A stretch of 64,000 nt of DNA from contig NZ_CP047656.1 in NCBI RefSeq assembly GCF_009906955.1, positions 2,751,001 to 2,815,000 on the forward strand, written 5' to 3'. The notes under the pieces are model-generated. The model was not told the DNA's origin. It made no database searches and was given only the letters and a program-made list of their open reading frames with translations. This DNA is from Paraglaciecola mesophila (GTDB lineage: Bacteria; Pseudomonadota; Gammaproteobacteria; Enterobacterales; Alteromonadaceae). The position numbers and the translations under genes were made by a program. Positions 1 to 8,362 of the stretch are shown one piece after another; within the stretch, counting starts at the first letter, position 1, and every line of letters begins with the position of its first letter.

Positions 1-171
1 ACAGACCTAATACGAGGGGTGGGTGAGGAAAAAATAGCACGCCTAGTCAAACAACAAGCAATACCCAAAATGGCGCAACCAGAGGATGTGCTCAATTTGA
101 TTGATTTTTTCGTTAAGCCCGAAAGCAATATGATCACCGGTCAAATCATTTATCTAGGAGGGATATCATGA
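1..171 (+). CDS. SDR-family oxidoreductase, 3' end only (partial)
   Basis: Only the last 56 codons are in the window; the frame is open from base 1 and stops at TGA 169-171. The tail reads M-I-T-G-Q-I-I-Y-L-G-G-I, the usual C-terminal signature of FabG-like short-chain dehydrogenases/reductases, preceded by a 'QPEDVLNLIDFF' helix typical of the family. FabG-like enzymes reduce 3-oxoacyl groups with NADPH. The stop overlaps the start of the following ligase gene (ATGA), so the two are translationally coupled. The cofactor motif and catalytic Tyr/Lys lie outside the window, so the substrate cannot be judged. Confidence 0.8.
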   Translation, partial: TDLIRGVGEEKIARLVKQQAIPKMAQPEDVLNLIDFFVKPESNMITGQIIYLGGIS

Positions 172-1511
172 CGGTACAATTTTTATTGGACAAAATGGCA
201 GCGCTAAAAGACCAAGAGGCGGTCGCAGTAGGCAGAAACGTCATCACATATGGACAATTATTAACAAAATATCATGATTGGCTTGAATGGATAAAAACAG
301 AAAAAATTCAACAAGGTGAAGTCGTTAGTATTAAGTCAGATTACAGTGCCGATAGTATTTCCTTGTTTCTCGCTTTAACCCATAATCGCAATATTATTGT
401 CCCGCTTTCAAATGACTCAAAAGCGCATTTTGATACCTTTTGTGACATAGCCCAAAATCAATACGATATTATACTCGGCGATGGCCCTGTTTCCTTAGTA
501 CGAACAAATAATCAACCAGACCATGAACTCTACAAAGTATTGCATAAGAGAAATCAACCAGGTTTGGTGTTGTTTTCCTCAGGCTCAACGGGCAAAAGCA
601 AAGCAATATTTCATGATTTATCGCAACTTTTACATAAGTTTACTGTACCGCGAAAAATGATGCGCACGCTGGCTTTTTTGCAATTTGATCATATAGGTGG
701 TGTGAATACTTTACTTTATACCTTGGCAAATGGCGGAACCGCTGTGGTGCCAGCAAAACGTACACCAGAGTCCGTATGTGAAGCTATCGATACTCACCAA
801 GTCGAAGTCTTGCCTACTTCCCCTACCTTTATAAATTTGCTATTGCTCTCCGGGGCAGCTGACGATGCTGACCTTAGCTCTCTAAAGTTGATTACCTATG
901 GCACGGAGACTATGCCCGACAGCACGTTAGCGGCAATAACCGCTCGGTTTCCAGAAACCAAGCTTTTACAAACTTATGGCTTATCTGAAGTAGGTATTCT
1001 GCGCTCTAAATCCAGAGATTCGAAGTCGCTCTGGGTAAAAGTAGGCGGCGCTGAATTTGAAACTAAAATTATCGAAGGTCGGCTATGGATAAAATCTGAA
1101 TCGGCCATGCTAGGTTACTTAAATGCCCCGTCGCCCTTTGATGAAGAAGGTTTTTTGGATACCGGCGATCAAGTTGAACAGGATGGTGAGTGGATAAAAA
1201 TACTCGGTAGGCAAAGCGAAATTATTAACGTGGGCGGAGAAAAAGTCTATCCAGCTGAGGTCGAAAGTGTGGTCCTCGAAATGGCTGGTGTAGAAGACGC
1301 TGCTGTATATTCACTGCCACACGCCATCACTGGCATGATTGTCGCGATTGAAATCAAATTAGACACCGACGAAACATTAACTGAGTTCAAGACAAGATTA
1401 AGACAACACTGCTCCGATCGATTACAAGCATATAAAATCCCCAGAAAAATAACCTTGATTGACAACTATACTCATAACGCACGTTTCAAAAGAATGCGGA
1501 AACGATCGTAA
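168..1511 (+). CDS. AMP-dependent acyl ligase (ANL superfamily)
   Basis: A 447-residue acyl-adenylate-forming enzyme. The phosphate-binding motif SSGSTGKSKA is near residue 137, then YGLSEVG, the DTGD aspartate that binds the ribose, and the hinge GRQSEIINVGGEKVYPAEVE leading to a small C-terminal lid with the late lysine in QAYKIPRK. It is shorter than the 500-550 residues of typical acyl-CoA synthetases, mostly at the N-terminus, like ligases that load acyl groups onto carrier proteins. It starts at ATG 168, overlapping the SDR stop by 4 bp, with GGAGGG upstream. The substrate is unknown. Neighbours (reductase and two acyltransferases) suggest it activates a short acyl group for attachment to a glycan or lipid; that is inference. 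Confidence 0.85.
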   Translation: MTVQFLLDKMAALKDQEAVAVGRNVITYGQLLTKYHDWLEWIKTEKIQQGEVVSIKSDYSADSISLFLALTHNRNIIVPLSNDSKAHFDTFCDIAQNQYDIILGDGPVSLVRTNNQPDHELYKVLHKRNQPGLVLFSSGSTGKSKAIFHDLSQLLHKFTVPRKMMRTLAFLQFDHIGGVNTLLYTLANGGTAVVPAKRTPESVCEAIDTHQVEVLPTSPTFINLLLLSGAADDADLSSLKLITYGTETMPDSTLAAITARFPETKLLQTYGLSEVGILRSKSRDSKSLWVKVGGAEFETKIIEGRLWIKSESAMLGYLNAPSPFDEEGFLDTGDQVEQDGEWIKILGRQSEIINVGGEKVYPAEVESVVLEMAGVEDAAVYSLPHAITGMIVAIEIKLDTDETLTEFKTRLRQHCSDRLQAYKIPRKITLIDNYTHNARFKRMRKRS

Positions 1512-1557
1512 AACAGCCCCGCCCCGGCCAATTTACGACTCAACAAGGATATTGACT

Positions 1558-2214
1558 ATGCGCAGCACTATTAAATTAATCATAAACCGCTTTTGCCAGC
1601 TATTGGTATTACCTATGGCTATCACCTGTTGGCTAGAAGTTCGGCTCACATCACACTCTGAAGCTATATTTTCATTTTGGACTCACACTGTTTCAATCTT
1701 TCCTGGACTGCCAGGTGTGTTTTTACGCAGGGCTTTTTATTCACTGACCTTAGAAAAATGCTCCCTCAATGCGTATATAGGATTTGGAACTATCTTTGCT
1801 CATCGTAGTACTGTAGTTGAAGACAACGTTTATACTGGTATTTATTGTTCAATAGGTTCAGCCCACTTAGGTAAAAACAGTCTTATTGGTAGCCATTCGA
1901 GCCTGCTCAGCGGAAATACTCAGCACACGCGTAACGACGAAAGTGGCGAATGGATGGCGTTTTCTTCAGAAAATATAAAGCGAATTGATATAGCTGAAAA
2001 CGTATGGATAGGAGAAGGCGCAATAATACTCGCAAGTATCGGTAAGGGCTCTTTGGTGGCCGCAGGAGCGGTGGTCAACACGAACGTGAAAGCAAACATA
2101 GTTGTTGCCGGTAACCCCGCCAGGTTTGTCAAAAGCTTTGAGCCAATTGCGCCCGCGATAACACCCGAGCATAAGCTAAGCGATGCTGTTCTAACCTCCC
2201 AACCCGAGGTGTGA
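1558..2214 (+). CDS. Hexapeptide-repeat (LbH) acyltransferase
   Basis: A 218-residue protein. The N-terminal third has hydrophobic stretches (residues 8-25 and around 40-60); the rest is a left-handed beta-helix with hexapeptide turns such as VYTGIYCSIGSAHLG, ENVWIGEGAIILASIG and GSLVAAGAVV, ending in the usual VVAGNPARFVKSF. This architecture is that of O-acetyltransferases acting on sugars or polysaccharides. An upstream in-frame extension to 1459 overlaps the ligase; ATG 1558 is preferred because of AAGGAT just upstream and because it lies after the ligase stop (46 bp gap). The acceptor is unknown. It sits in the same operon as the ligase and the membrane acyltransferase. Confidence 0.78.
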   Translation: MRSTIKLIINRFCQLLVLPMAITCWLEVRLTSHSEAIFSFWTHTVSIFPGLPGVFLRRAFYSLTLEKCSLNAYIGFGTIFAHRSTVVEDNVYTGIYCSIGSAHLGKNSLIGSHSSLLSGNTQHTRNDESGEWMAFSSENIKRIDIAENVWIGEGAIILASIGKGSLVAAGAVVNTNVKANIVVAGNPARFVKSFEPIAPAITPEHKLSDAVLTSQPEV

Positions 2215-2220
2215 TTGCTC

Positions 2221-3282
2221 ATGAACAAAGTACGTTGTGATTTTGTCGACTGGATGAAAGCGGTGGGGATGTTTCTCATTGTGTTTGGGCATTTCTTTGG
2301 CGACCCATTTAATCAGTTCACACAACCCGTTTATCCCAAGCAACTTGGGGTTGCGATGTTTGTTTTTATCATGGGTTGGGGTCTAGGAAAAATAAATGAT
2401 GCAAGATATGAGGTAAGCTATAACAGGCTTTTCCCAATGTTTTTTTGGGGAGCCATTATCGCTTTGCTCATCAGTTTCATTAGTTTATTTGCGATTCAAG
2501 ATTTAGCAGAGAGTAATTACGCTCCCCTCTTTCTAGGGGTTAATGTAGTATTTAATTTCTTTCCTGCAAACCCAACAACTTGGTTTATAGGCACCTATTT
2601 TCACATTATTTTACTGTGGGTACTTTTCTTTCATCGTGTGAAAATCACACCAATAATCCTGTTTAGTAGTTTGATTTTTGAGATCGTATTTCGTTGTTAT
2701 TTTATCAACGCCAACTCTATCTTCATCGCCTATATGTCACTTCCAAATTGGTTGACTTTATTTTTACTCGGTATGTATATGTGTCAACGAAAAGATAGTG
2801 AAAACTCCCAAGGGCTAATTTTACGTGGTTTTACTTGGGGGACGTTTTTAGTGATTTGGGCCGTCACATTAAATATGCTTGAGGTATCCAATAGATTTCC
2901 CTTTAAGAGCATTGAGCTAAGCTCACCTTTTATAAATGCTTTAGTAACATCGTCCTTCGTATCGCTTGTTTATATCGCAAATACATTATTCAGTATTGCT
3001 GTATTCTCTCGAATTTCGGCAGGGCGAATTGTTCGATTTTTTTCGCGCAATACAATCATTGTGTTTATCGGCCATATGCCACTTTATTTCGTTATTGAGC
3101 CCATTGTGCAGATTGTATTTCCAAGTGGGTGGCCAAAACGATTATGCATTGTTCTAATCATGTACATCGGGCTATCTTGGGTGTCGGAGCTGCTTCACAA
3201 ATGGATCAAGATGGATCAAATTAAAAAATGGGGATGGGAGAAGATCACACAGTTGATGCCGCAATTAGCAAAATCTCAATAA
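2221..3282 (+). CDS. Membrane acyltransferase-3 family protein
   Basis: A 353-residue polytopic membrane protein with about ten hydrophobic helices. The N-terminus has the acyltransferase_3 signature: a D-W-M-K segment, then a helix ending in the conserved G-H (VFGHFFGD), followed by a helix with FVFIMGWGLG. Family members move acyl groups (often acetyl) onto exported glycans. ATG 2221 is chosen over the in-frame TTG at 2215 because GAGGTG lies 9 bases before it; the preceding gene ends at 2214. Last gene of the cassette, followed by a 12-bp-stem hairpin. Substrate unknown. Confidence 0.75.
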   Translation: MNKVRCDFVDWMKAVGMFLIVFGHFFGDPFNQFTQPVYPKQLGVAMFVFIMGWGLGKINDARYEVSYNRLFPMFFWGAIIALLISFISLFAIQDLAESNYAPLFLGVNVVFNFFPANPTTWFIGTYFHIILLWVLFFHRVKITPIILFSSLIFEIVFRCYFINANSIFIAYMSLPNWLTLFLLGMYMCQRKDSENSQGLILRGFTWGTFLVIWAVTLNMLEVSNRFPFKSIELSSPFINALVTSSFVSLVYIANTLFSIAVFSRISAGRIVRFFSRNTIIVFIGHMPLYFVIEPIVQIVFPSGWPKRLCIVLIMYIGLSWVSELLHKWIKMDQIKKWGWEKITQLMPQLAKSQ

Positions 3283-3285
3283 TAC

Positions 3286-3322
3286 AAACAGCGGTCAATA
3301 CTACACAGAGTGACCGCTGTTT
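3286..3322 (+). terminator. Hairpin after the acyl-transfer cassette
   Basis: A perfect 12-bp inverted repeat (3286-3297 with 3311-3322, core ACAGCGGTCA) and a 13-base loop, 3 bp after the stop of the membrane acyltransferase. The following sequence is only moderately T-rich. It overlaps the 3' end of the small gene on the other strand. Confidence 0.6.
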
Positions 3323-3459
3323 ATGTGTGAGCCTGTCGGGCCAGAAGAGGTAGAAATGCTTTCCTGTAACGAAGTGATTATGGAAAACAAAACTGCACCC
3401 GCTATATAAGCGACCACCGGTGCAAACAAAAGCGTAATCAGAGTGTTATGGTCAAACAT
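3301..3459 (-). CDS. Small single-pass membrane protein (52 aa)
   Basis: A 52-residue open frame beginning MFDHNTLITLLF. Residues about 6-28 form one strongly hydrophobic segment, followed by a polar Ser/Thr-rich tail. Its ATG is preceded at good spacing by AAGGAG, and it begins 11 bp after the stop of the secreted protein gene at 3470-3745, so the two look like one transcript. I do not recognise the family. Support comes from the ribosome-binding site, the operon-like spacing and the clear membrane helix; without homologues it stays a prediction. Confidence 0.55.
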   Translation of the reverse strand: MFDHNTLITLLFAPVVAYIAGAVLFSIITSLQESISTSSGPTGSHINSGHSV

Positions 3460-3469
3460 ACTCAACTCC

Positions 3470-3745
3470 TTATTCTGCTTGGTCTTTATCTTCTTCCGTA
3501 TTTAATTCGGTAATCGTAATCTTACTCGCAATAACAGGGGCGTCACTATCGATACTAAACATATTGCTTGCCGTTAACACTGCTTCCTGGATACCGTATT
3601 GAAGTTCACTTTTTGTGCTTTCAATGGTTTTCACCATCATGCCACTGACAAACTGTTCAAGGTTTACTTCTGCTGCTGATACGTGTGAGCTAAAAGCAAA
3701 AGTTGATGATAGAGCGATTGCTGCGATAGTTGTTTTAGTAAACAT
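3470..3745 (-). CDS. Small secreted protein, unknown function
   Basis: A 91-residue protein with a clear Sec signal peptide: MFTKTT, a hydrophobic core, then cleavage after about residue 24 (SSHVSA-AEV). The mature part, about 67 residues, is mostly helical, acidic at the end, and has no cysteines. The start is ATG 3745 with GAGAGGAAAT upstream. It is probably co-transcribed with the small membrane protein just downstream. I do not recognise a family; a periplasmic or membrane-associated role is inferred from the signal peptide and partner. Confidence 0.65.
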   Translation of the reverse strand: MFTKTTIAAIALSSTFAFSSHVSAAEVNLEQFVSGMMVKTIESTKSELQYGIQEAVLTASNMFSIDSDAPVIASKITITELNTEEDKDQAE

Positions 3746-3928
3746 GATATTTCCTCTCGTTTAATGGTATTTCGCTTAAGTCTATAAGCGTTATTGTTAA
3801 GTCGAGTGAAATATTGCGAGAGTTGTGCCAAGTATAAAATATATTTTAAGCCATTGATTTTGCTAAAATATATTTTATACCTCACCTGATAACAAAATTA
3901 AAGCTGGGTTAAAAAAACAACAGGTTAG

Positions 3929-3951
3929 CAAAAACCACCACTTAGGTGGTT
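3929..3951 (-). terminator. Rho-independent terminator of dusA
   Basis: On the minus strand a 7-bp stem (AACCACC pairing with GGTGGTT, 3933-3951) with a 5-base loop is followed by a short T run. It begins 4 bp beyond the dusA stop. Confidence 0.75.
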
Positions 3952-3954
3952 AAA

Positions 3955-4992
3955 TTAACTAACCCTGCTGTCTTGATAGGCTTTTGCTGTAGCACGAGCT
4001 TCGTTAACAGCGGCTAATGCGTTGACCAATAACTCTGGTCCTACTTGCAAACCGTTTTTGCTTTGACCTGTTCCATGCTGGCTTAAATAGCGGCGCCACA
4101 CGCGCCCGCCAGGCTGGCCTTGAAATAACCCCAGCATATGCCGGGCAATATTCCATGCTCGCGCTCCACTTGTCATCTGCTTTTCTACATAAGGTAGCAT
4201 GGTCTGCACGATTTCTTCCCTGCTAGGAACTGGGGCTTGGTCTTGATAGAAGCGTTTATCTACATCGGCCAAAATATACGGATTGCTATATACTTCGCGG
4301 CCAATCATAACGCCATCGAGTTTGTCTAGATGTAAAGCTGCATCATCAAGCGTTTTAACCCCGCCGTTGATGCTTAAATTAAGATGTGGAAACTCTTCTT
4401 TTAGCGCGTAGACTCGGTCATACATTAAAGGCGGAATATCGCGATTTTCTTTCGGGCTTAGCCCTTTAAGCCAAGCTTTACGAGCATGAACTGTAAATAT
4501 TTTGCAACCAGCATCCGCAACAACCTGAATAAAATCGGTTAAATCCTTATACTCATCCATGTCATCAATACCGATGCGGGATTTAACCGTAACCGGAATA
4601 TCGACTTCTTTTTGCATAGCATGAATACAGTCAGCGACGGTCTTTGGCTCTGCCATCAAACAAGCACCAAAACGACCGTTTTGCACCCTATCAGATGGGC
4701 AACCAACGTTAATGTTCACTTCGTCATAGCCACGCTCTTGGGCCAGCACAGCACAGCGCGCCATATCCGCAGGGTCTGAACCGCCAAGTTGCAAGGCTAC
4801 CGGATGCTCTGCTTCATTAAATGCTAAATAATCACCTTTACCGAAAATAATTGCCCCGGTCGTCACCATCTCCGTATATAACAAAGCGTGCTTGGAAATT
4901 TGACGCAAAAAATAACGGCAATGCTTATCAGTCCAATCCAGCATTGGTGCGACAGAGATAGTGCGATTGAGGGGAGCAGAGGGAGTATTCAC
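3955..4992 (-). CDS. dusA: tRNA-dihydrouridine(20/20a) synthase DusA
   Basis: FMN/NADPH-dependent reduction of uridine to dihydrouridine in the tRNA D-loop. The N-terminal TIM barrel opens with [17 protein letters not shown], carries the catalytic cysteine in [19 protein letters not shown], and phosphate-binding motifs SINGGVKT and GVMIGREVY; a helical C-terminal domain follows. An upstream in-frame extension would need a TTG at 5037 with no ribosome site. GTG 4992 has AAAGG 6 bases upstream and gives 345 residues, the usual DusA length. It is monocistronic, with a terminator just downstream. A second Dus paralogue (dusB) lies at 54941. Confidence 0.95.
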   Translation of the reverse strand: MNTPSAPLNRTISVAPMLDWTDKHCRYFLRQISKHALLYTEMVTTGAIIFGKGDYLAFNEAEHPVALQLGGSDPADMARCAVLAQERGYDEVNINVGCPSDRVQNGRFGACLMAEPKTVADCIHAMQKEVDIPVTVKSRIGIDDMDEYKDLTDFIQVVADAGCKIFTVHARKAWLKGLSPKENRDIPPLMYDRVYALKEEFPHLNLSINGGVKTLDDAALHLDKLDGVMIGREVYSNPYILADVDKRFYQDQAPVPSREEIVQTMLPYVEKQMTSGARAWNIARHMLGLFQGQPGGRVWRRYLSQHGTGQSKNGLQVGPELLVNALAAVNEARATAKAYQDSRVS

Positions 4993-5138
4993 TGAAAGCC
5001 TTTCATAAATAGTTAATATTTTTTTAACCAACACCAAACACAGGTAATGATCAATTCGCCCACAGAAATAAGCGAGAACACAAATAAGCCGCGAATTATA
5101 ACACCACAGCGCAAACGCACAAACCTTGAGTACACCAG

Positions 5139-5168
5139 ATACAAAGAGACCGCTAATCTAGCGGTCTC
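5139..5168 (-). terminator. Terminator of the AhpD-like gene
   Basis: A perfect 9-bp stem GAGACCGCT/AGCGGTCTC (5146-5168) with a 5-base loop, followed on the minus strand by TTTGTAT. It lies about 30 bp past the stop of the gene at 5196-5741. Confidence 0.75.
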
Positions 5169-5195
5169 GTTTATAGTAGGGAGTAAAGCTTCTAT

Positions 5196-5741
5196 TTACT
5201 TCCAAGCAAACTTTTTAAATGGTTCATCAAGTGGTGTTTCTGCAACATGGTTGGTGTAGTTGCTCATCACTTTTTGCGATAGGCATAGAATAATTTCTAG
5301 TAGCTGTCTTTGCCCATAACCTGCTGCATAGAATTTTTGTATTACATCGTCAGATACGATGCCCCGCTCGCGCACCATAGCCAAGGTCGTTTCGTGTAGT
5401 ACTTGCAGTTTTTCTGTTGGCATCGCGTCTTTATTGCGCAGCGCCTCAATGAGATCGGCAGAAACCTTCATCGAGTGGGCAATAGCCGTATGTGCAGGCA
5501 CACAATAGGTACAGTTGTGCTCAACATTGATCGTCTGCCATACCACGGTCAGCTCTTCTGCGTCGAATGATGAGTCCATAAACAACTTATGAAGTACTTG
5601 ATAACCTTCGAGCAAGCCAGGGGCTTCAGCCATGACGGCATGTAAGTTAGGAAGCATGCCATTTGTTTTTTGTGACTGCTCCAAAATAGGTTTACTTTTT
5701 TCAGGCGCTGTTTCTACTGTGTGAAGGGTAAAATCTGTCAT
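5196..5741 (-). CDS. AhpD-like / carboxymuconolactone decarboxylase-family protein
   Basis: A 181-residue all-helical protein of the CMD/AhpD superfamily. The signature is EHNCTYCVPAHTAIA around residue 75: a Cys-x2-Cys pair followed by the His that in AhpD-like alkylhydroperoxidases forms the redox-active site. It probably acts as a peroxidase or thiol-disulfide partner in the cytoplasm. The start is ATG 5741. It is monocistronic. Its promoter contains a TetR-type palindrome (see 5812-5848), suggesting induction by a small-molecule ligand; no TetR gene is adjacent. Substrate unknown. Confidence 0.82.
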   Translation of the reverse strand: MTDFTLHTVETAPEKSKPILEQSQKTNGMLPNLHAVMAEAPGLLEGYQVLHKLFMDSSFDAEELTVVWQTINVEHNCTYCVPAHTAIAHSMKVSADLIEALRNKDAMPTEKLQVLHETTLAMVRERGIVSDDVIQKFYAAGYGQRQLLEIILCLSQKVMSNYTNHVAETPLDEPFKKFAWK

Positions 5742-5797
5742 CGTATTATCTCCAGCTATTGAGGTTAATTTCGGGACTTAATTAAGTCAGTACGGGC

Positions 5798-5826
5798 AAT
5801 ATACATCCAACTGAACGATCGTTCAA
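5798..5826 (-). promoter_or_regulatory. Predicted sigma-70 promoter for the AhpD-like gene
   Basis: On the minus strand TTGAAC (5826-5821) and TATATT (5803-5798) are separated by exactly 17 bp. The predicted start point is about 50 bases before ATG 5741. The -35 box lies inside the 14-bp palindrome at 5812-5825, the classic layout for repression. Confidence 0.6.
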
Positions 5827-5848
5827 GTTTAAAGTGAACGACTGTTCA
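5812..5848. promoter_or_regulatory. Tandem TetR-type operator palindromes
   Basis: TGAACGATCGTTCA (5812-5825) is a perfect 14-bp palindrome; 23 bp away centre to centre is a near copy, TGAACGACTGTTCA (5835-5848). The TGAACG/CGTTCA arm is typical of operators bound by TetR-family repressors. The first copy covers the -35 box and part of the spacer of the leftward promoter. It could also influence the rightward gene at 6026. The regulator is not encoded in this window. Confidence 0.6.
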
Positions 5849-6025
5849 AAATATATTGATACGCCTCGTCCATTTGGAGTCTCAAGATATGCTGCCAACG
5901 TTTAGTCACTTACGTTAAAGCCCATAGCGATAGTAGTCTTCACGGAATGCCTGACACTTAGATATGTTAAGGTCTACGGTAATGAAAATGTCGAAATTAT
6001 CTTATTCTATATAGTAGGAGTACTT

Positions 6026-6580
6026 ATGCAGCAGCATTTGTCTTGGCAAGAAACCATTCACCGCGCCTTATCTGTTCATAGGGATATCCCAAGCAGTCGT
6101 TTTTTACAGCTCGCCACTGTCGATATACACGGTCATCCTCATTGTCGAACGCTGGTATTTAGGGGATTCGATCAAGATAAAAACCAGTTGTATCTGCATA
6201 CAGATAAGCGAAGTGAAAAAATTGCTCAACTTGAAAGCAATAACCAGGTTGAAACTTGTTGGTACTTTAGTGAAACCCGAGAGCAGTTTCGCATTAAAGG
6301 CCAGATAGAGTGTATTGGGCATCTTGATGCGGCTATGGAGCAGCCCACATCTCGCTCCAAGCAGCAACTGCGGCTTGCGCATTGGCAAAACTTAAGTGAC
6401 GCATTACGTGAAAGCTATGGACCCAATTACAGTCATGCTCAACCAGATGAAAACTTTACTCTGCTAATAGTGCACATAACACAGGTGGATTATTTGCGCC
6501 TAGCCCCCTTGCCCCACCTACGTCTTCTTTACAGCTTAGACGAACAGGGAAAATGGCAGACAAAAGCAGGGATCCCATAA
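6026..6580 (+). CDS. Pyridoxamine-phosphate-oxidase-like FMN-binding protein
   Basis: A 184-residue split beta-barrel protein of the Alr4036/PNPOx-like family. The N-terminal half shows the typical order SRFLQLATVD, HPHCRTLVFRGF (FMN phosphate contact), LHTDKRSEKIAQLE and VETCWYFSETREQFRIKGQI; the C-terminus (residues about 140-184) forms the short dimer-completing strand. It probably binds FMN, but the reaction is unknown; many relatives are not true pyridoxine oxidases. ATG 6026 has AGGAG upstream. It is divergent from the AhpD-like gene across a 284-bp region with the TetR-type palindromes. Confidence 0.8.
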   Translation: MQQHLSWQETIHRALSVHRDIPSSRFLQLATVDIHGHPHCRTLVFRGFDQDKNQLYLHTDKRSEKIAQLESNNQVETCWYFSETREQFRIKGQIECIGHLDAAMEQPTSRSKQQLRLAHWQNLSDALRESYGPNYSHAQPDENFTLLIVHITQVDYLRLAPLPHLRLLYSLDEQGKWQTKAGIP

Positions 6581-6768
6581 AAATCGTTACTACGGCTGAC
6601 AAAAAATACTTATCAGGTAATTAAAAATTCCGACCACAATCAGTATTTAATGACAGTTGGTCAAAATAAGTACACAGTAGGATAGTAGAATGATTTGCCC
6701 AACGTGAGAAATAGACAGTGTATGCATGGTGGGCAAACCTATTTTGTCCCCCATAAAGAGGCAAGTGT

Positions 6769-7344
6769 ATGTTGGTATTAAGATTAAACAAGTCTGGCTT
6801 ACCTCAGGCTTGGATCACCATAGAAGAAGCTGCCAAATACTATTCTCAAGATCGTGTTCTATTTGAGCTAGGTGAAAGTAAGCATGTTTTACGCGGTGGT
6901 TGGAATAATCAAGGTTTACAGAGCCGCTTAACTTTGTCTTCAATCATTGGCTGTGATGGAAAAGTCACTCCACCTTCTGGCAAAGTTCCGTTGAATAACC
7001 GTTACTTGTTTCGCCGTGATAATTACCTGTGTATGTATTGCGGGCAAAAATTCCGTCTACCTGAGTTAACCCGAGATCATATTATCCCGCGCTCGAGGGG
7101 CGGTCGCGATATTTGGACCAACTGCGCATCTGCGTGTAATCGCTGCAATTGTTTTAAAGCAAATCGCACCCCAGAAGAAGCGGGGCTTTCATTAATTGCC
7201 GTTCCCTTTACACCTAATATTTATGAGCGCTTTTACCTAATGAACCGGCGCATACTTAGTGATCAGATGGTGTTTTTGGGCGGCCACTTCTCAAAAAACA
7301 GAGCGTGGGATAACGTAAATAACAAGGATAAAGTCGGCATTTAA
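6769..7344 (+). CDS. HNH endonuclease-family protein
   Basis: A 191-residue protein with a central HNH fold: RRDNYLCMYCGQ (first Cys pair, near residue 85), LTRDHIIPRSRGG (catalytic His) and NCASACNRCNCFKANRT (second Cys pair plus the downstream Asn/Lys). The N-terminal 80 residues and C-terminal 50 residues are family-specific. HNH enzymes cut or nick DNA with a metal bound at the His-Asn-His site. It is a single gene with AGAGG before ATG 6769, not next to restriction or phage genes; this long form is common as a chromosomal housekeeping-type gene in gammaproteobacteria. The target is unknown. Confidence 0.85.
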   Translation: MLVLRLNKSGLPQAWITIEEAAKYYSQDRVLFELGESKHVLRGGWNNQGLQSRLTLSSIIGCDGKVTPPSGKVPLNNRYLFRRDNYLCMYCGQKFRLPELTRDHIIPRSRGGRDIWTNCASACNRCNCFKANRTPEEAGLSLIAVPFTPNIYERFYLMNRRILSDQMVFLGGHFSKNRAWDNVNNKDKVGI

Positions 7345-7457
7345 GCTAACTTAAGGTACAAAATACGTAAAAACGCGATACTTCACTATTCGCTTGCTTC
7401 GACTTTAGTTTACACTACCCCCTTTGTTAGTTATTGCTTTGGGTTGGAGTGAAGGTA

Positions 7458-8360
7458 GTGGCGTTGTTGTTTGGCAATTTGATGGGTGTACTATCGGTTA
7501 TTTTGTATTTTATTAATACGGTATTTTGGGTTATCCCCATTGTAATACTGTCTTTTCTTAAATTGATCCCGATAAAAATTTGGCGAACTGGGCTTTCTTA
7601 TTTATTGGACGGCTGCGCAACATCATGGATCAGCGTCAACAATTTTAACCAACACATATTCAGCCGCACCAAAGTAGAAGTCACTGGTGTTGAGACCTTA
7701 ACGAGAGATGATTGGTACTTGGTCATCGCAAACCATCAATCGTGGGTGGATATACTCATTCTTCAACGCGTGTTTAATCGTAAAATTCCATTTTTGAAAT
7801 TTTTTCTAAAACGAGAGTTAATCTGGGTGCCATTTTTAGGCATTGCTTGGTGGGCGCTCGACTTTCCCTTTATGCGTCGCTACACCAAGTCCTTTTTAGC
7901 CAAAAATCCGCACCTCAAAGGTAAGGATTTAGAAACCACACAAAAAGCCTGTGAAAAGTTTCAGACTAAACCTGTCAGTATTATGAACTTTGTCGAAGGC
8001 ACCCGTTTTACGACAGAAAAATACCGACGCCAATCCCCCTCGTTCCAGCATTTATTAAAACCTAAAGCTGGCGGTATGGCTTTTGTATTAAGTGCCATGG
8101 GAGACCAACTTCACAAATTATTAGACGTGACGATTTATTATCCTCAAGGTAGCCCCAGTTATTGGGACTTTGTGTGCGGGAAGGTGAAAACGATCAAGGT
8201 TCATGTTTCAGTTACGCCTATCAGCGACTTATTGCAAAGCGACGCATTCGCGAAAGATTACTTTGAAAACTCAGCCCAACGAGTGTTGTTCCAACGCTGG
8301 CTAAACGGTATTTGGACTGAAAAGGACAACAAAATTGAACAATTGTCGATGGAGCGGTAA
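7458..8360 (+). CDS. YihG-like membrane 1-acyl-glycerophosphate acyltransferase, copy 1
   Basis: A PlsC-superfamily lysophospholipid acyltransferase. Two hydrophobic helices span about residues 1-45, then the acyltransferase motifs: NHQSWVD (catalytic His-x4-Asp), the LKFFLKRELIWVPFLG segment, FVEGTRF and a later PKAGG. It matches Escherichia coli YihG in motif order and length. The frame is open upstream to TTG 7434; GTG 7458 is preferred because GGAG sits 8 bases before it, but GTG 7449 is possible. First gene of a three-gene operon, followed 2 bp later by a paralogue and then a YbdG-like channel. Confidence 0.82.
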   Translation: MALLFGNLMGVLSVILYFINTVFWVIPIVILSFLKLIPIKIWRTGLSYLLDGCATSWISVNNFNQHIFSRTKVEVTGVETLTRDDWYLVIANHQSWVDILILQRVFNRKIPFLKFFLKRELIWVPFLGIAWWALDFPFMRRYTKSFLAKNPHLKGKDLETTQKACEKFQTKPVSIMNFVEGTRFTTEKYRRQSPSFQHLLKPKAGGMAFVLSAMGDQLHKLLDVTIYYPQGSPSYWDFVCGKVKTIKVHVSVTPISDLLQSDAFAKDYFENSAQRVLFQRWLNGIWTEKDNKIEQLSMER

Positions 8361-8362
8361 AG

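Noticed and set aside
1459..1557. N-terminal extension of the hexapeptide acyltransferase
   Set aside because: It lies within the ligase gene and adds residues unlike the family; ATG 1558 has its own ribosome site.
3664..3885. Minus-strand frame of 73 codons near the secreted protein gene
   Set aside because: It overlaps the real signal-peptide gene in another frame and lacks a ribosome site.
5047..5259. Plus-strand frame of 70 codons between dusA and the AhpD-like gene
   Set aside because: It runs through the terminator hairpin and into the opposite-strand gene; no ribosome site.
6769..7344. HNH gene as part of a restriction or homing system
   Set aside because: No methyltransferase, intron or phage genes are adjacent; it looks like a stand-alone chromosomal gene.
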